Positions 47,326 through 61,500 of a stretch of 64,000 nt of DNA are shown here, piece after piece. Below the pieces are notes generated by a model, which had not been told where the DNA came from, did not search any database, and worked only from the letters and a program-made list of their open reading frames with translations. A program made the position numbers and the translations under genes. Origin of the DNA: Apium graveolens (taxonomy: Eukaryota; Streptophyta; Magnoliopsida; Apiales; Apiaceae); contig NW_027417467.1 of the NCBI RefSeq assembly GCF_009905375.1, forward strand, positions 1 to 64,000, read 5' to 3'. How positions within the stretch are numbered: the stretch's first letter is position 1; every line of letters begins with the position of its first letter.

Positions 47326-50300
47326 ATGTGGCACAAAATTGACTCGTATAAAAGTTGTAACAAGAGTTGGTAAAAGGATGTCAAATTGGACGTATATGAT
47401 GTTTACATGTTAATTGTATTAATATATGGTGATAAGTGATTTTTATTGGGTGCAAAATCACTCTAATATGGTGTAAAGTGACTTACAAGGTTGATTAGAG
47501 CCAAAATGTGGCCCAAAATTAACTCGTATAAAGTGGTACCAAGAGGTGGTAAAAGGTAATCAAATTGAATATATAATTTTTACATGTTAATTGTACTAAT
47601 ATATGGTGTCAAGTGACTCTTATAGGGTGCAAAATCACGCTAATATGGTGTAAATTTAGTTACAAGGTTGATTAGAGCCAAAATATGGCCCAAAATTGAC
47701 TCGTATAAAAGTGGTACCGAAAGGAGGTAAAAAGATGTCAAATTGGATGTTTATGATGTTTACATGTTAATAGTACTAATATATGGTGGCAAGTGACTTT
47801 TATAGGGTGCAAAATCACTCTAATATGGTGTAAAGTGACTTACAAGGTTGATTAGGGCCAAAATGTGGCCCAAAATAGACTCGAATAAAAGTGGTAACAA
47901 GAGTTGGTAAAATGATGTCAAATTGGACGTATAAGATGTTTACATGTTAATTGTACTAATATATGGTGGAAAGTGACTCTTATAGGGTGTAAAATCACTC
48001 AAATATGGTATAAAGTGACTAACAAGGTTGATTAGAGCCAAAATGTGGCCCAAAATTAACTCATATAAAGTGGTACCAAGAGGTGGTAAAAGGTAATCAA
48101 ATTGAATATATAATTTTTACATGTATATTGTACTAATATATGATGGCAAGTGATCTTATAGGGTGCAAAATCACTCTAATATGGTGTAAATTTACTTAAA
48201 AAGTTGATTAGAGCCAATATGTGGCCCAAAATTGACTCGTATAAAAGTGGAATCGTGAGGTGGTAAAATGATGTCAAATTGGATGTTTATGATGTTTACA
48301 TGTTAATAGTACTAATATATGGTGGCAAGTGACTTTTATAGGGTGCAAAATCACTCTAATATGGTGTAAAGTGACTTACAAGGTTGATTAGCGCCAAAAT
48401 GTGGCCCAAAATTAACTCGAATAAAAGTGGTAACAAGAGTTGGTAAAAGGATGTCAAATTGGACGTATATAATGTTTACATGTTAATTGTACTAATATAT
48501 GGTGTCAAGTGACTCTTATAGGGTGCAAAATCACTCTAATATGGTGTAAAGTGAATTACAAGGTTGATTAGAGCCAAAATGTGGCATAAAATTGACTCGT
48601 ATAAAAGTGGTAACAAGAGTTGGTAAAAGGATGTCAAATTGGACATATATGATGTTTACATGTTAATTGTACTAATATATGCTGACAAGTGACTTTTATA
48701 GGGTGCAAAATCACTCTAATATGGTGTAAAGTGACTTACAAGGTTGATTAGAGCCAAAATGTGGCCCAAAATTAACTCGTATAAAGTGGTACCAAGAGGT
48801 GGTAACAGGTAATCAAATTGAATATATAATTTTTACATGTTAATTGTACTAATATATGGTGACAAGTGACTCTTATAGGGTGCAAAATCACTCTAATATG
48901 GTGTAAATTTAGTTACAAGGTTGATTAGAGCCAAAATTTGGCCCAAAATTGATTCGTATAAAAGTGGTACCGAGAGGAGGTAAAAGGATGTCAAATTGGA
49001 TGTATATGATGTTTACATGTTAATAGTACTAATATATGGTGGCAAGTGATTTTATAGGGTGCAAAATCACTTTAATATGGTGTAAAGTGATTTAGAAGGT
49101 TGATTAGAGCCAAAATATGTCCCAAAATTGACTCGAATAAAAGTGGTTCCAAGAGTTGGTAAAAGGATGTCAAATTGGACGTATACGATGTTTACATGTT
49201 TATTTTACTAATATATGGTGGCATATGACTCTTATCGGGTGTAAGATCACTCTAATTTGGTGTAAAGTGAGTAACATGGTTGATTAGAGCCAAAATGTGG
49301 CCCAAAATTGACTCGTATAAAGTGGTACCAAGAGGTGGTAAAAGGTAATCAAATTGGATATATAATGTTTACATGTTAATTGTACTAATATATGGTGACA
49401 AGTGACTCTTATAGGGTGCAAAATCACTCTAATATGGTGTAAAGTGACTTACAAGGTTGATTAGAGCCAAAATATGGCCCAAAATTAACTCGTATAAAGT
49501 GGTACCAAGAGGTGGTAAAAGGTAATCAAATTGAATATATAATTTTTACATGTTAATTGTACTAATATATGGTGTTAAGTGACTCTTATAGGGTGCAAAA
49601 TCACTCTAATATGGTGTAAATTTAGTTACAAGGTTGATTAGAGCCAAAATATGGCCCAAAATTGACTCGTATAAAAGTGGTACTGAAAGGAGGTAAAAAT
49701 ATGTCAAATTGGATGTATATAATTTTTACATGTTAATTGTACTAATATAAGGTGTCAAGTGACTCTTATAGGGTGCAAAATCACTCTAATATGGTGTAAA
49801 GTGAATTACAAGGTTGATTAGAGCTAAAATGTTGCCCAAAATTGACTCGAATAGAAGCAGTAACAAGAGTTGGTAAAATGATGTCAAATTGGACGTATAT
49901 GATGTTTACATGTTAATTGAACTAATATATGGTGTCAAGTGACTCAAAATATGGTAACAAGTTAATGTTAATTGTACTAGTATAGGATGTTTACATGTTA
50001 ATTGTACTAATATATGGTGACAAGTGACTCTTATAGGGTGTAAAATCACTCTAATATGGTGTAAATTTAGTTACAAGGTTGATTAGAGCCAAAATATGGC
50101 CCAAAATTGACTCGTATAAAAGTGGTACCGAAAGGAGGTAAAAGGATTTCAAATTGGATGTATATGATGTTTCCATGTTAATAGTACTAATATATGGTGG
50201 CAAGTGACTCTTATAGGGTGCAAAATCACTCTAATATGGTGTAAAGTGACTTACAAGGGTGGTTAGAGCTAAAATGAGGCCCAAAATTGACTTGTATAAA

Positions 50301-51030
50301 AGTGGTACTAAAAGGAGGTAAAGGATGTCAAATTGGATGTATATGATGTTTACATGTTAATTGTACAAATATATGGCGGCAAGTAACTATTATAGGATGC
50401 AAAATCACTCTAATATGGTGTAAAGTGAATTACAAAGTTGATTAGAGCCTAAATGTGGCCCAAATATGACTCGTATAAAACTGGTACCAAGAGGTGGTTA
50501 AAAGATGTCAAATTGGATGTATATGAGGTTTACATGTTAATTGTACTAATATGTGGTGGCAAGTGACTCTTATAGGGTGCAAAATCACTCTAATATGGTA
50601 TAAAGTGAATTACAAGGTTGATTAGAGCCAAAATGTGGCACAAAATTGACTCGTATAAAAGTGGTAACAAGAGTTGGTAAAAGGATGTCAAATTAGACGT
50701 ATATGATGTTTACATGTTAATTGTATTAATATATGGTGATAAGTGATTTTTATTGGGTGCAAAATCACTCTAATATGGTGTAAAGTGACTAACAAGGTTG
50801 ATTAGAGCCAAAATGTGGCCCAAAATTAACTCGTATAAAGTGGTACCAAGAGGTGGTAAAAGGTAATCAAATTGAATATATAATTTTTACATGTTAATTG
50901 TACTAATATATGGTGTCAAGTGACTCTTATAGGGTGCAAAATCACGTTAATATGGTGTAAATTTAGTTACAAGGTTGATTAGAGCCAAAATATGGCCCAA
51001 AATTGACTCGTATAAAAGTGGTACCGAAAG
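44565..51030. repeat. Satellite duplication, 3127 then 3307 bp spacing
   Basis: ACATGTATATTG at 44992 and 48119 (3127). Further right, three landmarks are 3307 apart: GTAAGATCAC 45934/49241, partial monomer 46628/49935, GTGGCAC 47328/50635. The 180 bp change inside one duplication equals one monomer gained in the right copy (about 48500-48700). Confidence 0.7.
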
Positions 51031-54000
51031 GAGGTAAAAGGATGTCAAATTGGATGTATATGATGTTTACATGTTAATTGTACTAATATATGGTGTCAAG
51101 TGACTCTTATAGGGTGCAAAATCACTCTAATATGGTGTAAAGTGAATTACATGGTTGATTAGAGCCAAAATGTGGCCCAAAATTGACTCGAATAAAAGTG
51201 GTAACAAGAGTTGGTAAAAGGATGTCAAATTGGACGTATATGATGTTTACATGTTAATTGTACTAATATATGATGTCAAGTGACTCAAAATATGGTGACA
51301 AGTTAATGTTAATTGTACTAGTATATGATGTTTACATGTTAATTGTACTAATATATGGTGACAAGTGACTCTTATAGGGTGCAAAATCACTCTAATATGG
51401 TGTAAATTTAGTTACAAGGTTGATTAGAGCCAAAATATGGCCCAAAATTGACTCGTATAAAAGTGGTACCGAAAGGAGGTAAAAGGATGTCAAATTGGAT
51501 GTATATGATGTTGCCATGTTAATAGTACTAATATATGGTGGCAAGTGACTCTTATAGGGTGCAAAATCACTCTAATATGGTGTAAAGTGACTTACAAGGG
51601 TGGTTAGAGCTAAAATGAGCCCCAAAATTGACTTGTATAAAAGTGGTACTAAAAGGATGTAAAGGATGTCAAATTGGATGTATATGATGTTTACATGTTA
51701 ATTGTACAAATATATGGCGGCAAGTAACTATTATAGGGTGCAAAATCACTCTAATATGGTGTAAAGTGAATTACAAAGTTGATTAGAGCCAAAATGTGGC
51801 CCAAATATGACTCGTATAAAACTGGTACCAAGAGGCTGTAAAAAGATGTCAAATTGGATGTATATGATGTTTACATGTTAATTGTACAAATATATTGGGG
51901 CAAGTAACTATTATAGGGTGCAAAATCACTCTAATATGGTGTAAAGTGAATTACAAAGTTGATTAGAGCCAAAATATGGCCCAAATATGACTCGTATAAA
52001 ACTGGTACCAAGAGGTGGTAAAAAGATGTCAAATTGGATGTATATGAGGTTTACATGTTAATTGTACTAATATATGGTGACAAGTGACTCTTATAGGGTG
52101 CAAAATCACTCTAATATGGTGTAAAGTGACTTACAAGGTTGATTAGAGCCAAAATCTGGCCCAAAATTAACTCGTATAAAGTGGTACCAAGAGGTGGTAA
52201 AAGGTAATCAAATTGAATATATAATTTTTACATGTTAATTGTACTAATATATGGTGTTAAGTGACTCTTATAGGGTGCAAAATCACTCTAATATGGTGTA
52301 AATTTAGTTACCAGGTTGATTAGAGCCAAAATATGGCCCAAAATTGACTCGTATAAAAGTGGTACCGAAAGGAGGTAAAAGGATTTCAAATTGGATGTAT
52401 ATGATGTTTCCATGTTAATAGTACTAATATATGGTGGCAAGTGACTTTTATAGGGTGCAAAATCACTCTAATATGGTGTAAAGTGACTTACAAGGGTGGT
52501 TAGAGCTAAAATGAGGCCCAAAATTGACTTGTATAAAAGTGGTACTAAAAGGAGGTAAAGGATGTCAAATTGGATGTATATGATGTTTACATGTTAATTG
52601 TACAAATATATGGCGGCAAGTAACTATTATAGGATGCAAAATCACTCTAATATGGTGTAAAGTGAATTACAAAGTTGATTAGAGCCAAAATGTGGCCCAA
52701 ATATGACTCGTATAAAACTGGTACCAAGAGGTGGTTAAAAGATGTCAAATTGGATGTATATGAGGTTTACATGTTAATTGTACTAATATGTGGTGGCAAG
52801 TGACTCTTATAGGGTGCAAAATCACTCTAATATGGTATAAAGTGAATTACAAAGTTGATTAGAGCCAAAATGTGGCACAAAATTGACTCGTATAAAAGTG
52901 GTAACAAGAGTTGGTAAAAGGATGTCAAATTGGACGTATATGATGTTTACATGTTAATTGTATTAATATATGGTGATAAGTGATTTTTATTGGGTGCAAA
53001 ATCACTCTAATATGGTGTAAAGTGACTTACAAGGTTGATTAGAGCCAAAATGTGGCCCAAAATTAACTCGTATAAAGTGGTACCAAGAGGTGGTAAAAGG
53101 TAATCAAATTGAATATATAATTTTTACATGTTAATTGTACTAATATATGGTGTCAAGTGACTCTTATAGGGTGCAAAATCACGCTAATATGGTGTAAATT
53201 TAGTTACAAGGTTGATTAGAGCCAAAATATGGCCCAAAATTGACTCGTATAAAAGTGGTACCGAAAGGAGGTAAAAGGATGTCAAATTGGATGTATATGA
53301 TGTTTATATGTTAATTGTACTAATATATGGTGTCAAGTGACTCTTATAGGGTGCAAAATCACTCTAATATTGTGTAAAGTGAATTACATGGTTGATTAGA
53401 GCCAAAATGTGGCCCAAAATTGACTCGAATAAAAGTGGTAACAAGAGTTGGTAAAAGGATGTCAAATTGGACGTATATGATGTTTACATGTTAATTGTAC
53501 TAATATATGGTGTCAAGTGACTCAAAATATGGTGACAAGTTAATGTTAATTGTAGTAGTATATGATGTTTACATGTTAATTGTACTAATATATGGTGACA
53601 AGTGACTCTTATAGGGTGCAAAATCACTCTAATATGGTGTAAATTTAGTTACAAGGTTGATTAGAGCCAAAATATGGCCCAAAATTGACTCGTATAAAAG
53701 TGGTACCGAAAGGAGGTAAAAGGATGTCAAATTGGATGTATATGATGTTGCCATGTTAATAGTACTAATATATGGTGGCAAGTGACTCTTATAGGGTGCA
53801 AAATCACTCTAATATGGTGTAAAGTGACTTACAAGGGTGGTTAGAGCTAAAATGAGCCCCAAAATTGACTTGTATAAAAGTGGTACTAAAAGGATGTAAA
53901 GGATGTCAAATTGGATGTATATGATGTTTACATGTTAATTGTACAAATATATGGCGGCAAGTAACTATTATAGGGTGCAAAATCACTCTAATATGGTGTA

Positions 54001-54860
54001 AAGTGAATTACAAAGTTGATTAGAGCCAAAATGTGGCCCAAATATGACTCGTATAAAACTGGTACCAAGAGGCTGTAAAAAGATGTCAAATTGGATGTAT
54101 ATGATGTTTACATGTTAATTGTACAAATATATGGCGGCAAGTAACTATTATAGGGTGCAAAATCACTCTAATATGGTGTAAAGTGAATTACAAAGTTGAT
54201 TAGAGCCAAAATATGGCCCAAATATGACTCGTATAAAACTGGTACCAAGAGGTGGTAAAAAGATGTCAAATTGGATGTATATGAGGTTTACATGTTAATT
54301 GTACTAATATATGGTGACAAGTGACTCTTATAGGGTGCAAAATCACTCTAATATGGTGTAAAGTGACTTACAAGGTTGATTAGAGCCAAAATCTGGCCCA
54401 AAATTAACTCGTATAAAGTGGTACCAAGAGGTGGTAAAAGGTAATCAAATTGAATATATAATTTTTACATGTTAATTGTACTAATATATGGTGTTAAGTG
54501 ACTCTTATAGGGTGCAAAATCACTCTAATATGGTGTAAATTTAGTTACCAGGTTGATTAGAGCCAAAATATGGCCCAAAATTGACTCGTATAAAAGTGGT
54601 ACCGAAAGGAGGTAAAAGGATTTCAAATTGGATGTATATGATGTTTCCATGTTAATAGTACTAATATATGGTGGCAAGTGACTTTTATAGGGTGCAAAAT
54701 CACTCTAATATGGTGTAAAGTGACTTACAAGGGTGGTTAGAGCTAAAATGAGGCCCAAAATTGACTTGTATAAAAGTGGTACTAAAAGGAGGTAAAGGAT
54801 GTCAAATTGGATGTATATGATGTTTACATGTTAATTGTACAAATATATGGCGGCAAGTAA
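49990..54860. repeat. Satellite HOR, 2237 bp unit, about 2.2 copies
   Basis: GTTTCCATG at 50169, 52406 and 54643 (2237 each); GAGGCTGTAAAAAG at 51832 and 54069 (2237); partial monomer at 51276 and 53513 (2237). The unit is 12.5 monomers. The two full copies are very similar. Confidence 0.8.
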
Positions 54861-55560
54861 CTATTATAGGGTGTAAGATCACTCTAATTTGGTGTAAAGT
54901 GAGTAACATGGTTGATTAGAGCCAAAATGTGGCCTAAAATTGACTCGTATAAAGTGGTACCAAGAGGTGGTAAAAGGTAATCAAATTGGACGTATATGAT
55001 GTTTACATGTTAATTGTACTAATATATGGTGCAAGTGACTTTTATAGGGTGCAAAATCACTCTAATATGGTGTAAAGTGACTTACAAGGTTGATTAGAGC
55101 CAAAATGTGGCCCAAAATTAACTCGTATAAAGTGGTACCAAGAGGTGGTAAAAGGTAATCAAATTGAATATATAATTTTTACATGTTAATTGTACTAATA
55201 TATGGTGTCAAGTGAATCTTATAGGGTGCAAAATCACTATAATATGGTGTAAATTTAGTTACAAGGTTGATTAGAGCCAAAATATGGCTCAAAATTGACT
55301 CGAATAAAAGTGGTAACAAGAGTTGGTAAAAGGATGTCAAATTGGACGTATATGATGTTTACATGTTAATTGTACTAATATATGGTGTCAAGTGACTCAA
55401 AATATGGTGACAAATTAATGTTATTTGTACTAGTATATGATGTTTACATGTTAATTGTACTAATATATGGTGACAAGTGACTCTTGTAGGGTGCAAAATC
55501 ACTCTAATAAGGTGTAAATTTAGTTACAAGGTTGGTTAGAGCCAAAATATATGGTGGCAA
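54861..55560. repeat. Rearranged satellite stretch resembling 25315-26150
   Basis: The block follows the variant order and private changes seen at 25315-26150: GTGGCCTAAAATTGAC (25371 and 54929) and the one-base-shorter TATGGTGCAAGTGAC (25471 and 55029). At 55545 a monomer is truncated (GCCAAAATAT joined to ATGGTGGC), removing about 94 bp relative to the next HOR unit. Confidence 0.6.
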
Positions 55561-58500
55561 GTTACTCTTATAGGGTGCAACATCACTCTAATATGGTGTA
55601 AAGTGACTTACAAGGGTGGTTAGAGCTAAAATGAGGCCCAAAATAGACTTGTATAAAAGTGGTACTAAAAGGAGGTAAAAGATGTCAAATTGGATGTATA
55701 TGATATTTACATGTTAATTGTACAAATATATGGCAGCAAGTAACTATTATAGGGTGCAAAATCACTCTAATATGGTGTAAAGTGAATTACAAAGTTGATT
55801 AGAGCCAAAATGTGACCCAAATATGACTCGTATAAAACTGGTACCAAGAGGTGGTAAAAAGATGTCAAATTGGATGTATATGAGATTTACATGTTAATTG
55901 TACTAATATGTGGTGGCAAGTGACTCTTATAGGGTGCAAAATCACTCTAATATGGTATAAAGCGAATTCCAAGGTTGATTAGAGGCAAAATGTGGCCCAA
56001 ATTTGACTCGTAGAAAAGTGGTACCAAGTGGAGGTAAAAGGATGTCAAATTGGATGTATATGATGTTTACATGTTAATTGTACTAATATAAGGTGTCAAG
56101 AGACTCTTATAGAGTGCAAAATCACTCTAATATGGTGTAAGGTGACTTACAAGGTTGATTAGAGCCAAATATGGCCAAAAATTGACTCGTATAAAAGGGG
56201 TACCAAGAGTTGGTAAAAGGATGTCAAATTGGACGTATATGATGTTTACATGTTAATTTTACTAATATATGGTGGCAAGTGACTCTTATAGGATGCAAAA
56301 TCACTCTAACATAGTGTAAATTTACTTACATGGTTGATTAGAGCAAAAAATATGTGGCCCAAAATTGACTTGTGTAAATTGGTGCCAAGAGGTTGTAAAA
56401 GGATGTCAAATTGGATGTATATGATGTTTACATATTAATTGTACTAATATATGATGGCAAGTGACTCTTATAGAGTGCAAAATCACTCTAATATGGTGTA
56501 AACTTACTAAAAAGGTTGATTAAAGCAAAATGTGGCCCAAAATTGACGCGTAAAAATGGTACCAAGAGGAGGTAAAAGGATGTCAAATTAGATGTATATA
56601 ATGTTTACATGTTAATTGTACTAATATATGGTGGCAAGTGACTCTTATAGGGTGCAAAATTACTCTAATATGGTGTAAAGTGACTTACAAGGTAGATTAG
56701 AGCAAAAAAATGTCCCAAAATTGACTCGTATAAAAGTGGTACCAAGAGGGGGTAAAAGGATGTTAAATTGGATGTATATGATGTTTACATGTTAATTGTA
56801 CTAATATATGGTAGCAAGTGACTCTTATAGGGTGCAATATCACTCTAATATGTTGTAAAGTAAATTACAAGGTTGATATAGCCAAAATGTGGCCCAAAAT
56901 TGACTCGTATAAAAGTGGTACCAAGTGTAGGTAAAAGGATGTTAAATTGGATGTATACGATGTTTACATGTTAATTGTACTAATATAAGGTGTCAAGTGA
57001 CTCTTATAGAGAGAAAAAATCACTCTAATGTGGTGTAAAGTGACTTACAAGGTTAATTTGAGCGAAATGTGGCCAAAAATTGACTCGTATAAAAGTGATA
57101 CCAAGAGATGGTAACAAGATGTCAAATTGGATGTATATGATGTTTACATTTTAATTGTACTAACATATGGTGGAAATTGACTCTTATACGGTGCAAAATC
57201 AATCTAATATGGTGTACAGTGACTTACAAGGTTGATTAGAGCCAAAATGTGGCCCAAAATTGACTCGAATAAAAGTAGTACGAAGAGTTGGTAAAAGGAT
57301 GTCAAATTGGACGTATACGATGTTTACATGTTAATTATACTAATATATGGTGGCAAGTGACTCTTATAGGGTGTAAGATCACTCTAATTCGGTGTAAAGT
57401 GAGTAACATGGTTGATTAGAGCCAAAATATGGCCCAAAATTGACTCGTATAAAAGTGGTACCGAAAGGAGGTAAAAGGATGTCAAATTGGATGTATATGA
57501 TGTTTACATGTACTAATATATGGTGTCAAGTGACTCTTATAGGGTGCAAAATCACTCTAATATGGTGTAAAGTGAATTACAAGGTTGATTAGAGCCAAAA
57601 TGTGGCCAAAAATTGACTCGAATAAAAGTGGTAACAAGAGTTGGTAAAAGGATGTCAAATTGGACGTATATGATGTTTACATGTTAATTGTACTAATATA
57701 TGGTGTCAAGTGACTCAAAATATGGTGACAAGTTAATGTTAATTATACTAGTATACGATGTTTACATATTAATTGTACTAATATATGGTGACAAGTGACT
57801 CTTATAGGGTGCAAAATCACTATAATATGGTGTAAATTTAGTTACAAGGTTGATTAGAGCCAAAATATAGCCCAAAATTGACTCATATAAAAGTGGTACC
57901 GAAAGGAGATAAAAGGATGTCAAATTGGATGTATATGATGTTGACATGTTAATAGTACTAATATATGGTGGCAAGTGACTCTTATAGGGTGCAAAATCAC
58001 TCTAATATGGTGTAAAGTGATTTACAAGGGTGGTTAGAGCTAAAATGAGGCCCAAAATTGACTTGTATAAAAGTGGTACTTAAAGGAGGTAAAGGATGTC
58101 AAATTGTATGTATATGATGTTTACATATTAATTGTACAAATATATGGCGGCAAGTAACTATTATAGGGTGAAAATCACTCTAATATGGTGTAAAGTGAAT
58201 TACAAAGTTGATTAGAGCCAAAATATGGCCCAAATATGACTCGTATAAAACTGGTACCAAGAGGTGGTAAAAAGATGTCAAATTGGATGTATATGAGGTT
58301 TACATGTTAATTGTACTAATATGTGGTGGCAAGTGACTCTTATAGGGTGCAAAATCACTCTAATATGATATAAAGTGAATTACAAGGTTGATTAGAGCCA
58401 AAATGTGGCCCAAATTTGACTCGTAAAAAAGGGGTACCAAGTGGAGATAAAGGATGTCAAATTGGATGTATATGATGTTTACATGTTAATTGTACTAATA

Positions 58501-61500
58501 TAAGGTGTCAACTGACTCTTATAGAGTGCAAAATCACTCTAATATGGTGTAAGGTGACTTACAAGGTTGATTAGAGCCAAATATGGCCAAAAACTGACTC
58601 GTACAAAAGGGGTACCAAGAGTTGGTAAAAGGATGTCAAATTGGACGTATATGATGTTTACATGTTAATTTTACTAATATATGGTGGCAAGTGACTCTTA
58701 TAGGATGCAAAATCACTCTAACATAGTGTAAATTTACTTGCATGGTTAATTAGAGCAAAAAATATGTGGCCCAAAATTGACTTGTGTAAAGTGGTGCCAA
58801 GAGGTTGTAAAAGGATGTCAAATTGGATGTATATGATGTTTACATATTAATTGTACTAATATATGATAGCAAGTGACTCTTATAGAGCGCAAAATCACTC
58901 TAATATGGTGTAAACTTATTAAAAAGGTTGATTAGAGCAAAATGTGGCCCAAAATTGACGCGTAAAAGTGGTACCAAGAGGAGGTAAAAGGATGTCAAAT
59001 TAGATGTATATAATGTTTACATGTTAATTGTACTAATATATGGTGGCAAGTGACTCTTATAGGGTGAAAAATCACTCTAATATGGTGTAAAGTGAATTAC
59101 AAGGTAGATTAGAGCAAAAAAATGTCCCAAAATTGACTGGTATAAAAGTGGTACCAAGAGGGGGTCAAAGGATGTTAAATTGGATGTATATGATGTTTAC
59201 ATGTTAATTGTACTAATATATGGTAGCAAGTGACTCTTATAGGGTGCAAAATCACTCTAATATGTTGTAAAGTAAATTACAAGGTTGATTATAGCCAAAA
59301 TGTGGCCCAAAATTGACTCGTATAAAAGTGGTACCAAGTGTAGGTAAAAGGATGTTAAATTGGATGTATACGATGTTTACATGTTAATTGTACTAATATA
59401 AGGTGTCAAGTGACTCTTATAGAGCGAAAAATCACTCTAATGTGGTGTAAAGTGACTTACAAGGTTAATTTGAGCGAAATGTGGCCAAAAATTGACTCGT
59501 ATAAAAGTGATACCAAGAGATGGTAACAAGATGTCAAATTGGATGTATATGATGTTTATATTTTAATTGTACTAACATATGGTGGAAATTGACTCTTATA
59601 CGGTGCAAAATCAATCTAATATGGTGTACAGTGACTTACAAGGTTGATTAGAGCCAAAATGTGGCCCAAAATTGACTCGAATAAAAGTAGTACGAAGAGT
59701 TGGTAAAAGGATGTCAAATTGGACGTATACGATGTTTACATGTTAATTATACTAATATATGGTGGCAAGTGACTCTTATAGGGTGTAAGATCACTCTAAT
59801 TCGGTGTAAAGTGAGTAACATGGTTGATTAGAGCCAAAATATGGCCCAAAATTGACTCGTATAAAAGTGGTACCGAAAGGAGGTAAAAGGATGTCAAATT
59901 GGATGTATATGATGTTTACATGTACTAATATATGGTGTCAAGTGACTCTTATAGGGTGCAAAATCACTCTAATATGGTGTAAAGTGAATTACAAGGTTGA
60001 TTAGAGCCAAAATGTGGCCAAAAATTGACTCGAATAAAAGTGGTAACAAGAGTTGGTAAAAGGATGTCAAATTGGACGTATATGATGTTTACATGTTAAT
60101 TGTACTAATATATGGTGTCAAGTGACTCAAAATATGGTGACAAGTTAATGTTAATTATACTAGTATATGATGTTTACATATTAATTGTACTAATATATGG
60201 TGACAAGTGACTCTTATAGGGTGCAAAATCACTATAATATGGTGTAAATTTAGTTACAAGGTTGATTAGAGCCAAAATATAGCCCAAAATTGACTCGTAT
60301 AAAAGTGGTACCGAAAGGAGATACAAGGATGTCAAATTGGATGTATATGATGTTGACATATTAATAGTACTAATATATGGTGGCAAGTGACTCTTATAGG
60401 GTGCAAAATCACTCTAATATGGTGTAAAGTGATTTACAAGGGTGGTTAGAGCTAAAATGAGGCCCAAAATTGACTTGTATAAAAGTGGTACTTAAAGGAG
60501 GTAAAGGATGTCAAATTGTATGTATATGATGTTTACATATTAATTGTACAAATATATGGCGGCAAGTAACTATTATAGGGTGAAAATCACTCTAATATGG
60601 TGTAAAGTGAATTACAAAGTTGATTAGAGCCAAAATATGGCCCAAATATGACTCGTATAAAACTGGTACCAAGAGGTGGTAAAAAGATGTCAAATTGGAT
60701 GTATATGAGGTTTACATGTTAATTGTACTAATATGTGGTGGCAAGTGACTCTTATAGGGTGCAAAATCACTCTAATATGATATAAAGTGAATTACAAGGT
60801 TGATTAGAGCCAAAATGTGGCCCAAATTTGACTCGTAAAAAAGGGGTACCAAGTGGAGATAAAGGATGTCAAATTGGACGTATATGATGTTTACATGTTA
60901 ATTGTACTAATATAAGGTGTCAACTGACTCTTATAGAGTGCAAAATCACTCTAATATGGTGTAAGGTGACTTACAAGGTTGATTAGAGCCAAATATGGCC
61001 AAAAACTGACTCGTACAAAAGGGGTACCAAGAGTTGGTAAAAGGATGTCAAATTGGACGTATATGATGTTTACATGTTAATTTTACTAATATATGGTGGC
61101 AAGTGACTCTTATAGGATGCAAAATCACTCTAACATAGTGTAAATTTACTTGCATGGTTAATTAGAGCAAAAAATATGTGGCCCAAAATTGACTTGTGTA
61201 AAGTGGTGCCAAGAGGTTGTAAAAGGATGTCAAATTGGATGTATATGATGTTTACATATTAATTGTACTAATATATGATAGCAAGTGACTCTTATAGAGC
61301 GCAAAATCACTCTAATATGGTGTAAACTTATTAAAAAGGTTGATTAGAGCAAAATGTGGCCCAAAATTGACGCGTAAAAGTGGTACCAAGAGGAGGTAAA
61401 AGGATGTCAAATTAGATGTATATAATGTTTACATGTTAATTGTACTAATATATGGTGGCAAGTGACTCTTATAGGGTGAAAAATCACTCTAATATGGTGT

